Assembly (NCBI RefSeq): GCF_010686685.1
Contig: NZ_JAAGWD010000001.1
Coordinates: 186,001 to 250,000, forward strand
DNA from: Pontibacter burrus
GTDB taxonomy: Bacteria > Bacteroidota > Bacteroidia > Cytophagales > Hymenobacteraceae
DNA length: 64,000 nucleotides
Reading direction: 5' to 3'
Position numbers and translations under genes: made by a program
Shown here: piece by piece, positions 26,549 through 35,455 of the stretch
Layout of the letters: every line of letters starts with the position of its first letter
Position numbering within the stretch: position 1 is the first letter of the stretch
The notes under the pieces: model-generated
Databases searched by the model: none
The model's input: the letters and a program-made list of their open reading frames with translations, nothing else
Told to the model about the DNA's origin: nothing

Positions 26549-27529
26549 TTAGTCTTGTTGCGGAATGACCTTCAGGCGTTGCGGCTCCAGTGTAATGCGG
26601 CGTACGCCCACCGGCTTTTGCACCAGTTCGGCTGTTACCGTAGAGTCCTGACGGTTATAGTTGGCAAAGTTTACCACCGCTTTAAATAATTCACGGTTAA
26701 GCAATGCTACAGAATCCTCGAACAGTTGATAGCGAACCAGTATCACTTGCGGCCTGACAGTATAGCTCCTTCCTTCGGGTACATTTACCATCTCAGGTAC
26801 CAGTTGCCTTTCTTCGCGTACCAGCCCTTTAATGTTTATGGTAGCTACCACCTCGTTTTTACTGACACTTACCAACTCTGGCGAGGCGAACATTACAGGC
26901 ACCTCTAACTTGGTAGCGGCAGTTAATCCTGTATTAGGTACGCGTAATAAGTAAGGGTTCGGGAAACTATTGATGATGGTAGAAGGGCCAGTAAAGGTAA
27001 TAGAATCCGGATTAAAGGTGACCGGACCTACTATTTCGTAGCCTTCTGCTGCAATGCGTTGCTGCGGATCGTGCTGCAAGGCAACTGTTCGCTTGCTTTT
27101 GGCATCAAAGTTAAAATGCAGCGTATCGGTTACCACAAAGTTAAGCTGCAGACCATCCATTGCATTTACCAGTGCCGGGCGAAGCGCCGAACCTAACAGG
27201 TAATTGTTTCTGGGCTGGTTCCGGATAAAGATTTCAGCAGGCTGCACCTCCAGGCGAAGTGCTTTGCGGAGCAGCTTCCAGCCTTTTGCCGTTACGTTCA
27301 CCTGCACTTCTTCGGGCAGGGGCTTTATCGGTACCAGTTGCTGGTCGTTGTAAACAAACTTTACGGGGTAAGTAGTCTGAGTTGAGTAACTCTTGTTGAG
27401 GGCATTAAGCAGCCAGAAAGTAGAAGCCGCCACAAAACAAAGCAGCACTACTCGCCAGTACTGCTTTGTTTGTGGCCTGAATGGCTTCAAAAACCATATA
27501 ACTATATTTCTGACTCCTTCAAACGGCAA
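26549..27529 (-). CDS. YbbR-domain (CdaR-like) membrane protein
   Basis: A 326-residue protein with one membrane helix near residues 25-44 (VVLLCFVAASTFWLLNAL) and an extracytoplasmic part built from YbbR-like repeats, recognisable in YPVKFVY... and VTFNPDSITFTGPSTIINSFP. In Firmicutes the YbbR protein CdaR regulates the cyclic-di-AMP synthase; no such cyclase is adjacent here, so the role is open. The start is TTG, 6 bp after the yajC stop. Tight spacing with yajC and coaE indicates an operon. Confidence 0.85.
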   Translation of the reverse strand: MPFEGVRNIVIWFLKPFRPQTKQYWRVVLLCFVAASTFWLLNALNKSYSTQTTYPVKFVYNDQQLVPIKPLPEEVQVNVTAKGWKLLRKALRLEVQPAEIFIRNQPRNNYLLGSALRPALVNAMDGLQLNFVVTDTLHFNFDAKSKRTVALQHDPQQRIAAEGYEIVGPVTFNPDSITFTGPSTIINSFPNPYLLRVPNTGLTAATKLEVPVMFASPELVSVSKNEVVATINIKGLVREERQLVPEMVNVPEGRSYTVRPQVILVRYQLFEDSVALLNRELFKAVVNFANYNRQDSTVTAELVQKPVGVRRITLEPQRLKVIPQQD

Positions 27530-27535
27530 CGGTTC

Positions 27536-27853
27536 TTAGCTCTTTGGTTGCTGATTAACTCTTGCTGTCGCTTCCATCGACACAGCAGTCTTGTCGAAAG
27601 TAAGGCGTACACCTTTATCTACTTCCAACGTTATCGTATCATCATCAAGGCTAACAAGTTTGCCATGCAGGCCGCCTATAGTTACTATATTCATTCCTTT
27701 GGTTAATTCTTCACGGAACTTCTTCTGGTCACGCATCTTTTTCTGCTGCGGACGGATCATGAAGAAATAAAACACAAGGATGATCGCTCCGAACATCAGT
27801 AACTGAGGAAGTATACCTCCGTCTTGTCCGGCTTGTAAGAGTATGGTTTGCAT
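27536..27853 (-). CDS. yajC: Preprotein translocase auxiliary subunit YajC
   Basis: Small single-span inner-membrane partner of SecDF. The 105 residues hold a membrane helix at about 17-35 (LLMFGAIILVFYFFMIRPQ), then the family core RPQQKKMRDQKKFREEL and GMNIVTIGGLHGKLVSLDD. It lies 21 bp after the DUF1573 gene and 6 bp before ybbR on the same strand. Confidence 0.95.
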   Translation of the reverse strand: MQTILLQAGQDGGILPQLLMFGAIILVFYFFMIRPQQKKMRDQKKFREELTKGMNIVTIGGLHGKLVSLDDDTITLEVDKGVRLTFDKTAVSMEATARVNQQPKS

Positions 27854-27874
27854 TAGTATGTGATAAGGGTAATA

Positions 27875-28426
27875 TTAGTTTCTTCTTACTGGACCATCTG
27901 CACCTGCAGTTGGTATAGTGTTAGCCTCTACAGTACCTCTCAGAGATACCTGCGTAATGTTTGGCTCAGTATTAGCGCGGATGGTAACCATTGGCGCCTG
28001 CTGCCCGAACTTGCCTGTGCTGTTAAACTCAACCTTTATTTCACCTGTTTTGCCAGGAGCGATCGGAGTTCTAGTCCACTCAGGAACTGTACAGCCGCAA
28101 GAGGCCGAAGCGTTCTCGATAATAAGTGGCTCTTTACCTGTGTTGGTGAAAGTGAATGTATGGTTGATTACTTCGCCCTGCTTTACTGTTCCGAAATCAT
28201 AAACTGTTTCTTTGAATGTCATTACCGGCGCGTTGGTGTTAGCAACAGGCGTTGCTGTTTGTTCAACAGTAGCTACATTCGGGTTATCTATAGTTGCTTC
28301 GGCAGCAGGAGCAGCAGCCGTTACATCAGCCTCAGCTGCCGCATCGGTGGTGTTTGAAGCTTGGTTGCAGCTGGTAGCCATCAGGGCCACAGCCATTGCA
28401 AATGTAAATATCAGGTTCTTTTTCAT
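27875..28426 (-). CDS. DUF1573 lipoprotein
   Basis: A 183-residue lipoprotein. The signal peptide ends in a lipobox with Cys20 (LMATSCN), followed by an Ala/Thr-rich linker to about residue 65. The DUF1573 domain follows: a beta-sandwich with FDFGTVKQGE-like FETVYDFGTVKQGE and the hallmark SASCGCTVPEW motif. Function of the family is not established; it resembles Ig-like ASH/MSP folds. It sits in the nusB-coaE run, upstream of yajC, a location I recognise from other Bacteroidota. Confidence 0.88.
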   Translation of the reverse strand: MKKNLIFTFAMAVALMATSCNQASNTTDAAAEADVTAAAPAAEATIDNPNVATVEQTATPVANTNAPVMTFKETVYDFGTVKQGEVINHTFTFTNTGKEPLIIENASASCGCTVPEWTRTPIAPGKTGEIKVEFNSTGKFGQQAPMVTIRANTEPNITQVSLRGTVEANTIPTAGADGPVRRN

Positions 28427-28452
28427 ACTATAAGTAACGTCTGATTATGGTA

Positions 28453-29451
28453 TTATAGTTTAGCAATGATATTCTGAGCAAATTCCATGGTACTCGCTTT
28501 GCCCCCCAGGTCACCGGTGCACTCTTCTTTATTAGCCAGCGTGGCATCCAGTGCCGTTTCTATTATGTACGCCTCGTCTTTCAGGTCGATGTGGTGCAGC
28601 ATCATAATAGCTGAACGCAGTAATGCCGTAGGGTTCGCTATGCCTTTGCCTGCAATATCCGGAGCCGAACCATGTACGGCCTCAAATATTGCCATGTCGT
28701 CGCCAATGTTGGCCCCGGCTACTACGCCAAGTCCGCCAACCAGACCGGCACAAATATCCGAAATTATGTCGCCGAACAGGTTTGTGGTAACAATAACGTC
28801 AAATTGCTCTGGTTTTACAACCAGTTGCATGCACATATTGTCTACAATTTTGTCATCGGCCTGAATATGCGGGTACTCTTTTGCTATTTCGTTAAACACA
28901 CCCAGGAACATAGCACCAGCGCTTTTCAGGATGTTGGCCTTATGCACAGCTGTTACTTTTTTGCAACCATGCTTATCAGCGTAAGCAAATGCCGAGCGGA
29001 TAATTTTCTGGCAACCGGTGCGGGTAATGCGCGCAACCGAATCAGAGATCTGCAGGCGCTCATCAAACATCTCCAGGCCAGAATACAGCCCTTCGGTGTT
29101 CTCACGGAACAGTACCGAGTTCACATTATCGAACCTGGTGGCCAGTCCTTTGGTAGTTTTCGCCGGTCTTACGTTCGAGTGCAGGTCAAATTTCTGACGC
29201 AGCTGCACGTTCACGCTTTTAAAGCCTTTGCCCACTGGTGTGGTGATCGGGCCTTTCAGAGCAACTCTGTTTTTTTCCAAAGAAGCGATCAGTGTAGCCG
29301 GTATCAGCTCCCCGATAGCATCAAAAGTAGTTTGGCCTGCGTTTTCTTCTTCCCAGGTAACCGGTACGTTGGCAGCACTGAAGATAGCTTTTACAGCTTC
29401 GGTGATCTCAGGGCCTATCCCGTCGCCCGGAATAAGTGTTATCTGTCTCAT
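28453..29451 (-). CDS. NAD-type isocitrate/isopropylmalate dehydrogenase family enzyme
   Basis: A 332-residue beta-decarboxylating dehydrogenase, most like mitochondrial-type NAD-isocitrate dehydrogenase. Motifs are [11 protein letters not shown] (6-16), a substrate region [28 protein letters not shown], the catalytic TAVHKANIL and DNMCMQLV, and [14 protein letters not shown]. Isocitrate is the best guess, since the DLHSNVRP and [10 protein letters not shown] segments look like that subgroup rather than LeuB. It sits 3 bp after ytxH and 26 bp before DUF1573, so it is inserted in the conserved nusB-yajC run. Confidence 0.85.
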   Translation of the reverse strand: MRQITLIPGDGIGPEITEAVKAIFSAANVPVTWEEENAGQTTFDAIGELIPATLIASLEKNRVALKGPITTPVGKGFKSVNVQLRQKFDLHSNVRPAKTTKGLATRFDNVNSVLFRENTEGLYSGLEMFDERLQISDSVARITRTGCQKIIRSAFAYADKHGCKKVTAVHKANILKSAGAMFLGVFNEIAKEYPHIQADDKIVDNMCMQLVVKPEQFDVIVTTNLFGDIISDICAGLVGGLGVVAGANIGDDMAIFEAVHGSAPDIAGKGIANPTALLRSAIMMLHHIDLKDEAYIIETALDATLANKEECTGDLGGKASTMEFAQNIIAKL

Positions 29452-29454
29452 GTA

Positions 29455-29760
29455 CTATAGTTCTTTCCTGCTGTTTATCTCGTTTATAAGTAAGTCCACA
29501 TCGCCAAGCAGCTTTTCAGCTTTGTCTTTGGCGTCCTGAATTACGCGCTGTCCTTCAGTTCTGGCGCTCGTTGGTACATTTTCACCTTTAGCTACCAGTT
29601 GCTCCAGCAGGTCTGATAAAGTGTCGCGGTACTTCTCTAAGCGGTAGCTAAGCCAGCTACGTGTTTCCTGGCCCTTTTCAGGGGCGAATAGTATGCCAGC
29701 GGCAGCTCCTACTGCGGCACCTGATACAAAAGCCAGCATGGCGGTTGTCTTCTTACCCAT
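29455..29760 (-). CDS. YtxH-domain small membrane protein
   Basis: 101 residues starting with MGKKTTAMLAFVSGAAVGAA, a single membrane segment with the Gly/Ala pattern and the following LFAPEKGQETR motif that define the YtxH family, then an amphipathic helical tail. YtxH proteins are linked to general stress in Bacillus; the role here is unknown. It is 3 bp upstream of the idh gene and 82 bp downstream of nusB. Confidence 0.88.
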   Translation of the reverse strand: MGKKTTAMLAFVSGAAVGAAAGILFAPEKGQETRSWLSYRLEKYRDTLSDLLEQLVAKGENVPTSARTEGQRVIQDAKDKAEKLLGDVDLLINEINSRKEL

Positions 29761-29842
29761 AGTTGTATGCTTATATATCGGATTCTAATTATTCAGTTTT
29801 CCTTACGGTAATTTCGGTGTTGTGGTAAGCCCGGAACTAAAC

Positions 29843-31024
29843 TTATTTATTATCGATCAGTCCGCGGCCTGATTTGCGTATTTCGCCTTTATTTATGAGC
29901 TCCTGTGCCATTTTATCGAGCACGCCGTTCACAAACTGCTTGCTTTTTGGAGTGCTGTATAGTTTGGAGATCTCGATGTACTCGTTGATGGTAACCTTAA
30001 CTGGTATGCTGCGGAAAATGTACATTTCGCTGAGAGCCATCTTTAGAATGATCTTATCGAGCAAGGCTACACGTTCTACATCCCAGTTCTGCACACTGGC
30101 TGCAATCATCGCCTCGTACTTTTCGCTTTCCTGCAGGGTCTGTTCGTAGAGCTCTTCAAAAAACGCTTTGTCATCTTCCCAGTTCGGCGACAGGTCCAGC
30201 AACGCAATCTCTGTTGTGTCGCCGTCGGCTTCTTCGCCAAACATTTTCAGGGTTTTATTTACCAGGCTCTTCACAATACTTCTGTTTTCGGCCCAGTTTA
30301 AATCCTGCTCTTCAAACAAAGATTGTAAAGTTTTTTCTTTAAAGATAATGTTTTTATAAATATGTTTTACCAGCTCAAAGTCGTCTGTAAGCGTTGGTGA
30401 AGGGTTTTGCAGGTAGCTTAAAAACACTTCGTCCTGCTTCAGAACGTTCTTGTAAACCTGCGCTATTTCACTAACATCCGAGCCCCAGCTAATGTTGCGG
30501 CGAATGATGTGTTGCTGGTAAGATTTGTTGTTGAGGATGCGCTGCACCAGTTGGTTGCGCAGGAATTGTTTAACATCCGGGCCTTTGGCTTCGGTAAAGC
30601 GTCTGCTGCGTTTAGCTTCTTCTTCCTCTACCAGGTTGTTGAGTACCTGCAGCAGTTGCAGGTTGGCCAGGTAATGGTCGTAAATGCGCTCTACGGCCGT
30701 AAGCATTTGGTTCTGATAAAAGCGGAAGTCTTTTCTGACCTGGTTCTGGTAGCTTACAATTGCCCGGTTTACCGCATCTATGATCACTTTTTCTGCATCT
30801 TCAGGGTCGAACTGGCGCTTCTCGTACCACTCTTTAAAAAGCAGCGTTGCGATCTGCTTTTGTCCTTCGAGCAGTTTTTTATCCTGCACTTCCATCGTGT
30901 TAAGATCGGGTGCAAAATCTTCTCCTATCTGGTCCAGTGCCAGCAGATAGTCAGAACCTTCGGCCTGCATGTAAGCGTAAATTGCCTGCATGGCCTTAAT
31001 GCGTAGTGTTCTGCGGTTAAGCAT
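29843..31024 (-). CDS. nusB: Transcription antitermination factor NusB, long Bacteroidota form
   Basis: NusB binds boxA RNA with S10 in rRNA antitermination. The protein is 393 residues, roughly twice the classic length: it begins with the conserved MLNRRTLRIKAMQAIYAY, carries a long helical insertion, and has the canonical NusB domain at about 270-380 (LDKIILKMALSEMYIFRSIPVKVTINEYIEISKLY in pieces, then KSKQFVNGVLDK). Such extended forms are usual in Bacteroidota. It heads the run ending in coaE. Confidence 0.93.
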   Translation of the reverse strand: MLNRRTLRIKAMQAIYAYMQAEGSDYLLALDQIGEDFAPDLNTMEVQDKKLLEGQKQIATLLFKEWYEKRQFDPEDAEKVIIDAVNRAIVSYQNQVRKDFRFYQNQMLTAVERIYDHYLANLQLLQVLNNLVEEEEAKRSRRFTEAKGPDVKQFLRNQLVQRILNNKSYQQHIIRRNISWGSDVSEIAQVYKNVLKQDEVFLSYLQNPSPTLTDDFELVKHIYKNIIFKEKTLQSLFEEQDLNWAENRSIVKSLVNKTLKMFGEEADGDTTEIALLDLSPNWEDDKAFFEELYEQTLQESEKYEAMIAASVQNWDVERVALLDKIILKMALSEMYIFRSIPVKVTINEYIEISKLYSTPKSKQFVNGVLDKMAQELINKGEIRKSGRGLIDNK

Positions 31025-31142
31025 AATTTTTTATAAAGAACGAGTTGTAGTTGTAAAGTTTTTCTGCACCAAGTGCCGGGTTTATACGCAAACTGCAAAA
31101 CAGGTTGCCTATAACACAATAAGGATGGTACGTGTTTAAAGC

Positions 31143-31171
31143 AAAAGTGCCACAGGTACTGCAGCACTTTT
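31143..31171 (-). terminator. Hairpin after leucine dehydrogenase gene
   Basis: Stem AAAAGTGC pairs with GCACTTTT across a 13-base loop, 30 bp past the stop of the leftward leucine dehydrogenase gene. The minus-strand tail is moderately T-rich. Confidence 0.55.
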
Positions 31172-31200
31172 ACTTTTATTTATTCATTATCGGATCAGGC

Positions 31201-32304
31201 TTAGTATTTAGCCTTAATCTTGCTGATGCTGTCGATACGCTTTTCAGCCAGCTTCATGGCAGCCAACTGGTTGTGCAGACCTTCTTTCTCAGCCAGTTCA
31301 AAGATATCCAGTGTATAACCATAGATACGCTCTGTCTGAGAGTAAGCGCTCTCGCGGTTGTAACCCTGCAGTTCAGAGTAAACGTTGATCAGACCACCCG
31401 CATTAATCAGGAAATCCGGAGCATAGATAATGCCTTTCTCGATCAGAGCTGGGCCGTGAATATCTTCATCGCGCAGCTGGTTGTTAGCAGAACCTGCAAT
31501 GATCTGGCACTTCAGGCGGCTGATGGTGTTATCGTTTATAGTTGCACCCAGCGCGCAAGGAGAGTAGATATCTACATCCAGGTCATATATCTCATCCATG
31601 CCTACTACTTTAGCGCCGTATTTACCAGAGATCTCACGCAGACGGTCTTCGTAGATGTCGGTGATGAAGATCTGAGCATTTTCTTTGGCAAGCAGCTCTA
31701 CCAGGTAACCACCTACGTGGCCAACACCCTGTACAGAGATTTTCTTACCTTCTAAAGAGTCTGAGCCATAAGCTTTTTTAGCAGCAGCTTTCATACCCAT
31801 GTAAGTACCGTAAGCAGTTACAGGCGAAGGGTCGCCGCTACCACCTACAGCTTCAGGTAAACCGGCTACGTGATCTGTTTCCATTTTAATGTACTCCATA
31901 TCTTTTGTAGTGGTTCCTACGTCTTCAGCAGTGATGTAAGCACCATTCAGATTCTTTACAAAACGGCCATAACGGCGCATTAAAGCTTCTGATTTATCTT
32001 TCTTGGCATCGCCGATAATAACCGCTTTACCACCACCCAGGTTAAGGCCAGAGATAGCAGCTTTGTAGGTCATACCTCTTGAAAGGCGCAGCACGTCGTT
32101 CAGCGCTTCTGCATCAGATGCATAAGACCACATACGTGTACCACCCAGTGCAGGACCTAATACTGTATTATGAATACCGATAATTGCCTTCAGGCCAGTA
32201 TCGTGGTCATGGCAGAAAACAACTTTCTCGTGGTTGTATTCTGAAATCTGACCGAAGATAGATGATGTATCTTTCTTCAGTTCTACTTCTTTAATTTCGA
32301 CCAT
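31201..32304 (-). CDS. Leucine/valine dehydrogenase (Glu/Leu/Phe/Val superfamily)
   Basis: NAD-dependent branched-chain amino-acid dehydrogenase of 367 residues. It has the short-form motifs: LGGTRMW (53-59), MTYKAAISGLNLGGGKAVI (78-96) with substrate and catalytic lysines at 81 and 93, and the Rossmann QGVGHVGGYL. These match Bacillus LeuDH. Deamination of leucine, valine and isoleucine would link amino-acid breakdown to branched fatty-acid precursors, a use typical of Bacteroidota with iso-branched lipids (inference). The promoter at 32372-32401 is a near-ideal match. Confidence 0.92.
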   Translation of the reverse strand: MVEIKEVELKKDTSSIFGQISEYNHEKVVFCHDHDTGLKAIIGIHNTVLGPALGGTRMWSYASDAEALNDVLRLSRGMTYKAAISGLNLGGGKAVIIGDAKKDKSEALMRRYGRFVKNLNGAYITAEDVGTTTKDMEYIKMETDHVAGLPEAVGGSGDPSPVTAYGTYMGMKAAAKKAYGSDSLEGKKISVQGVGHVGGYLVELLAKENAQIFITDIYEDRLREISGKYGAKVVGMDEIYDLDVDIYSPCALGATINDNTISRLKCQIIAGSANNQLRDEDIHGPALIEKGIIYAPDFLINAGGLINVYSELQGYNRESAYSQTERIYGYTLDIFELAEKEGLHNQLAAMKLAEKRIDSISKIKAKY

Positions 32305-32371
32305 TTATGAAATTGGTTTAGTGTTATCCTATCTTTGTGCCGAAGAGTGTAGTATATTCCCTTTTGCGCTG

Positions 32372-32401
32372 CAAAATTAATTCTTTTTTTCATTAATTCA
32401 A
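32372..32401 (-). promoter_or_regulatory. Promoter of leucine dehydrogenase gene
   Basis: On the minus strand: TTG (32401-32399), a 19-bp spacer, then TAATTTTG (32379-32372), an exact TAnnTTTG box. The start codon is about 68 bp downstream. Confidence 0.75.
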
Positions 32402-32451
32402 TTTGTACTCTGTATCTTCTCGTAAAAGCTTTGTGGCTTTAATTACTAATT

Positions 32452-34236
32452 GTGAAATCGTTACGCTACTTAAATAAATACCTGCTCAAGTATAAATACA
32501 GGCTCCTGCTGGGGCTAGTATTTATCATTATTTCCAACTTCTTCCAGATTTTACCAGCCCAGGTGGTGCGCTATGCCTTTAACCTGATAAAGGAGGGAAT
32601 CAGTCTGCACAGGCTGTACGAAGGAATGGCACAACAGGGCATGGTATATGATATTTTCGCGAGAAGCATACTGGTTTACGGGGTAATTATCCTGATAATG
32701 GCGCTGCTGCGCGGCGTGTTCCTGTTCTTTATGCGGCAAACCATCATTGTTATGAGCCGCCTGATTGAGAATGACCTGAAGAACGAAATTTACGCCCATT
32801 ACCAGAGCCTGCCCCTCAGCTTTTATCGCAAAAACAACACCGGCGACCTGATGTCGCGCATATCGGAAGATGTGAGCCGCGTGCGCATGTACCTTGGCCC
32901 GGCCATTATGTATGGGCTAAACCTGGTGGTATTGTTTGTGATGGTGATCCCGTACATGCTGTCGGTGAACGTGAAACTGACCATGTATACGCTGATTCCG
33001 CTGCCTATACTGGCCATCAGTATTTATTATGTAAACAACATCATCGAGCGCAAATCCGATGAGATACAACGCAGCCTTTCAGGCATCACCACCTTTGTGC
33101 AGGAGGCATTCTCAGGCATCCGGGTGCTGAAATCGTTCGTACGCGAAGACGATTCACATCATAATTTTACCAAAGCAAGCGATACGTATAAAGAGAAATC
33201 GCTGGATCTGAACTTTGTAAACTCACTGTTCTTTCCGCTTATCCTGTTCCTGGTTGGCCTGAGCACCATTATTACCATTTACATTGGCGGCCAAGAGGTT
33301 ATAAACGGCAGCATCACCACAGGTAACATTGCCGAGTTCATCATCTATGTGAACATGCTGACCTGGCCGGTTACGTCATTAGGTTGGACGGCCAGTCTGG
33401 TACAACGCGCGGCGGCATCGCAGGCGCGTATCAACGAGTTTCTGCACACCCAGAACGACATTGTTTCCCGTGAAAACATCAGCAAAGAGATCCAGGGCGA
33501 CATCCGCTTTGAGCATGTTGATTTTGTTTACCCGGATACCAACATTCATGCGCTCAAAAATGTGTCGTTCAGCATACGCCATGGCGAAACGCTGGCCATT
33601 ATAGGCAATACTGGCTCCGGAAAAAGTACGGTAGCCACGCTGCTGCCACGCATGTACGATGTAACCAATGGCCGTATTCTGATAGATGGTGTGGATGTGC
33701 GCGACTATAACATAGAGAGCCTGCGCAGCCAGATTGGCTATGTGCCACAGGATGTGTTCCTGTTCTCCGACTCTATCCGCAATAACATTGGGTTTGGCCT
33801 ACCAGCTATAACTGAAGAACAAATGGTACAGGCCGCCAAAGATGCCGATGTGTACGAGAACATCATGCGCTTCCCGGAAAAGTTTGAAACCAAGCTTGGT
33901 GAGCGCGGCATTACCTTATCAGGTGGGCAGAAGCAGCGTGTATCTATTGCCCGGGCACTGGTACGCGAGCCACGCATCCTGATTCTGGACGATTCGCTGT
34001 CGGCGGTTGATACGAAGACAGAGAATGCTATTTTGAATAGCCTTCGCCGCATTATGCAGAACCGTACGTCTATCATCATTTCGCACAGGGTATCGTCGGT
34101 AAAACTGGCAGACAGAATTCTGGTGCTGGATGATGGCGAGATTGTACAACACGGCACACACGATGAGCTGATACGCGAGAAAGGCTTGTACAAAGAGCTG
34201 TATGAACGCCAATTACAAACTGAGGAGCTTGGGTAG
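32452..34236 (+). CDS. ABC exporter half-transporter with altered Walker B (YheI/TM287-like)
   Basis: A 594-residue fused membrane/ATPase half-transporter. Six membrane helices fill residues 15-320. The ATPase has Walker A GNTGSGKST (385-393), signature LSGGQ (489-493), Walker B ILILD with Asp514 where the catalytic glutamate normally stands, and H-loop His545. A DD Walker B marks the degenerate subunit of heterodimeric exporters such as TM287/288 or BmrCD. The complementary subunit would be the protein at 37864, which has a full DE but an altered signature. The start is GTG, divergent from leucine dehydrogenase. Confidence 0.93.
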   Translation: MKSLRYLNKYLLKYKYRLLLGLVFIIISNFFQILPAQVVRYAFNLIKEGISLHRLYEGMAQQGMVYDIFARSILVYGVIILIMALLRGVFLFFMRQTIIVMSRLIENDLKNEIYAHYQSLPLSFYRKNNTGDLMSRISEDVSRVRMYLGPAIMYGLNLVVLFVMVIPYMLSVNVKLTMYTLIPLPILAISIYYVNNIIERKSDEIQRSLSGITTFVQEAFSGIRVLKSFVREDDSHHNFTKASDTYKEKSLDLNFVNSLFFPLILFLVGLSTIITIYIGGQEVINGSITTGNIAEFIIYVNMLTWPVTSLGWTASLVQRAAASQARINEFLHTQNDIVSRENISKEIQGDIRFEHVDFVYPDTNIHALKNVSFSIRHGETLAIIGNTGSGKSTVATLLPRMYDVTNGRILIDGVDVRDYNIESLRSQIGYVPQDVFLFSDSIRNNIGFGLPAITEEQMVQAAKDADVYENIMRFPEKFETKLGERGITLSGGQKQRVSIARALVREPRILILDDSLSAVDTKTENAILNSLRRIMQNRTSIIISHRVSSVKLADRILVLDDGEIVQHGTHDELIREKGLYKELYERQLQTEELG

Positions 34237-34957
34237 TTGTCTGAATCAGGATTTTCAGGATTGAGCTATAGTTCTATAGTTTGCTCGCTGATATTTATTA
34301 GCTGGCGCGGGTTTGCAACCTAAGTCTAACTATAGGATTGAGTTTGCAACTCAACTGGCCCGGCAGGGACAGGCAATTGCGCTAGCTATAGTTTCATAGT
34401 TACTGTGGTCCAACCACCCCTAACCCCTCCTTGTCTAAGGTGGGGAATCTTTGGCTTTGGCTGTAGCTTGAGCTTTCGTTCTATAGTTACGGTTATCAAA
34501 CCACGCCTGCTGCCCCTTACCGTTAGCCGCACGCACTACTTTTTCCTTTGCCATCCTGGAAGGATCTTAGTTACTGGGAAATCAGGCCGCTGCTATAACC
34601 CACCCCTGCCCCTCCCAAGAGGGGGATTTCTATTTATGCTATAGTTGAGTTATAGTTGTATAGTTGCTGTCAGTCATCCCCTACCCCCTTGAAAGGGGGG
34701 CTTTTCCGCTGTAGCTGCAGTTCTATAGTTTCGTTGTTACTTTTTAGCTTCAGCTATAGTTCCTAATTGCTCTTCCTGGTCCTCATAACTGCTGTTCCGC
34801 CTGTCTCAAATCAACTATAAGGCCTGCAGAGTCACAGGTTTACTGGCCTGTTTTATCGGATATAATTATGCCGTTATGTTATTGTCGGAATTTTTTAGGG
34901 CAAATTCTGTTATAGTTACGTATAGCATTATCACATTCACCTCTAAACTTACTATAT
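34237..34957. repeat. Intergenic mosaic array C
   Basis: About 720 bp without a gene. Two C-rich modules (34414-34448 and 34599-34629), about eight CTATAG words, a CATCCTGGAAGGATCTTAG block resembling 7111-7130, and a GTCATCCCCTACCCCC block occur in the same order as in array A. The last ~90 bp before 34958 hold no recognised repeat and should contain the promoter of the next gene. Confidence 0.65.
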
Positions 34958-35380
34958 ATGGCTATTGACTTACAGCAAATCGGCAAAAGATTCAGGTTTT
35001 ACACGCACCTGAACGAATTGGAAATGGAAGACCTGAAGGCAATGACCGGCAGTAACGAAGAAACGTTGAGCAACATTATAAACGGCTGCAACATTGTGCT
35101 GGATGAGCTGGTAGCTATTGTAAAAAATTTCCCTGACCTGAACCCGCAATGGCTTATTTATGGCGAGGGCAGCATGTTTAAACCCAAAGGCGAAAATGGC
35201 GACTGCCACGACACACCTAAAAACTGCCTGAAAAAAGACAAAGCGGCCTATCTGCAACAAATGAAGAACATGCTGATTGAGCTGGATGCCGCAGAAGTTG
35301 CCAAAGGCCACCGCCCTGATGTGGATGCACTGATGGCAAAACTGGAAGAATTTAAAGCAAAAGCATCTGAAGCTGAATAA
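34958..35380 (+). CDS. Small helix-turn-helix (Cro/CI-like) protein
   Basis: 140 residues. The N-terminal half resembles an XRE-type helix-turn-helix: helices around IGKRFRFYTHL, the EETLSNIINGCNIV segment, and the DLNPQWLIYGEGSMF stretch that closes such domains in Bacteroidota. The C-terminal half is charged and helical (KAAYLQQMKNMLIELDAAEV). The DNA-binding call rests mainly on the LNPQWLIYGEG motif; the first helices are poorly conserved, so DNA binding is likely but not certain. It stands alone on this strand, converging with the SUMF1 lipoprotein gene. Confidence 0.65.
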   Translation: MAIDLQQIGKRFRFYTHLNELEMEDLKAMTGSNEETLSNIINGCNIVLDELVAIVKNFPDLNPQWLIYGEGSMFKPKGENGDCHDTPKNCLKKDKAAYLQQMKNMLIELDAAEVAKGHRPDVDALMAKLEEFKAKASEAE

Positions 35381-35455
35381 ATTACTCCTGCTTGTATTAG
35401 CCCTGCTGCTTACTGCTGACACCGCTCAGAAAAAGCGAAACGGTAACTAGTGCCT

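Noticed and set aside
34405..34644. A 79-codon plus-strand frame in array C
   Set aside because: It runs through C-rich modules and CTATAG repeats and has no protein-like features.
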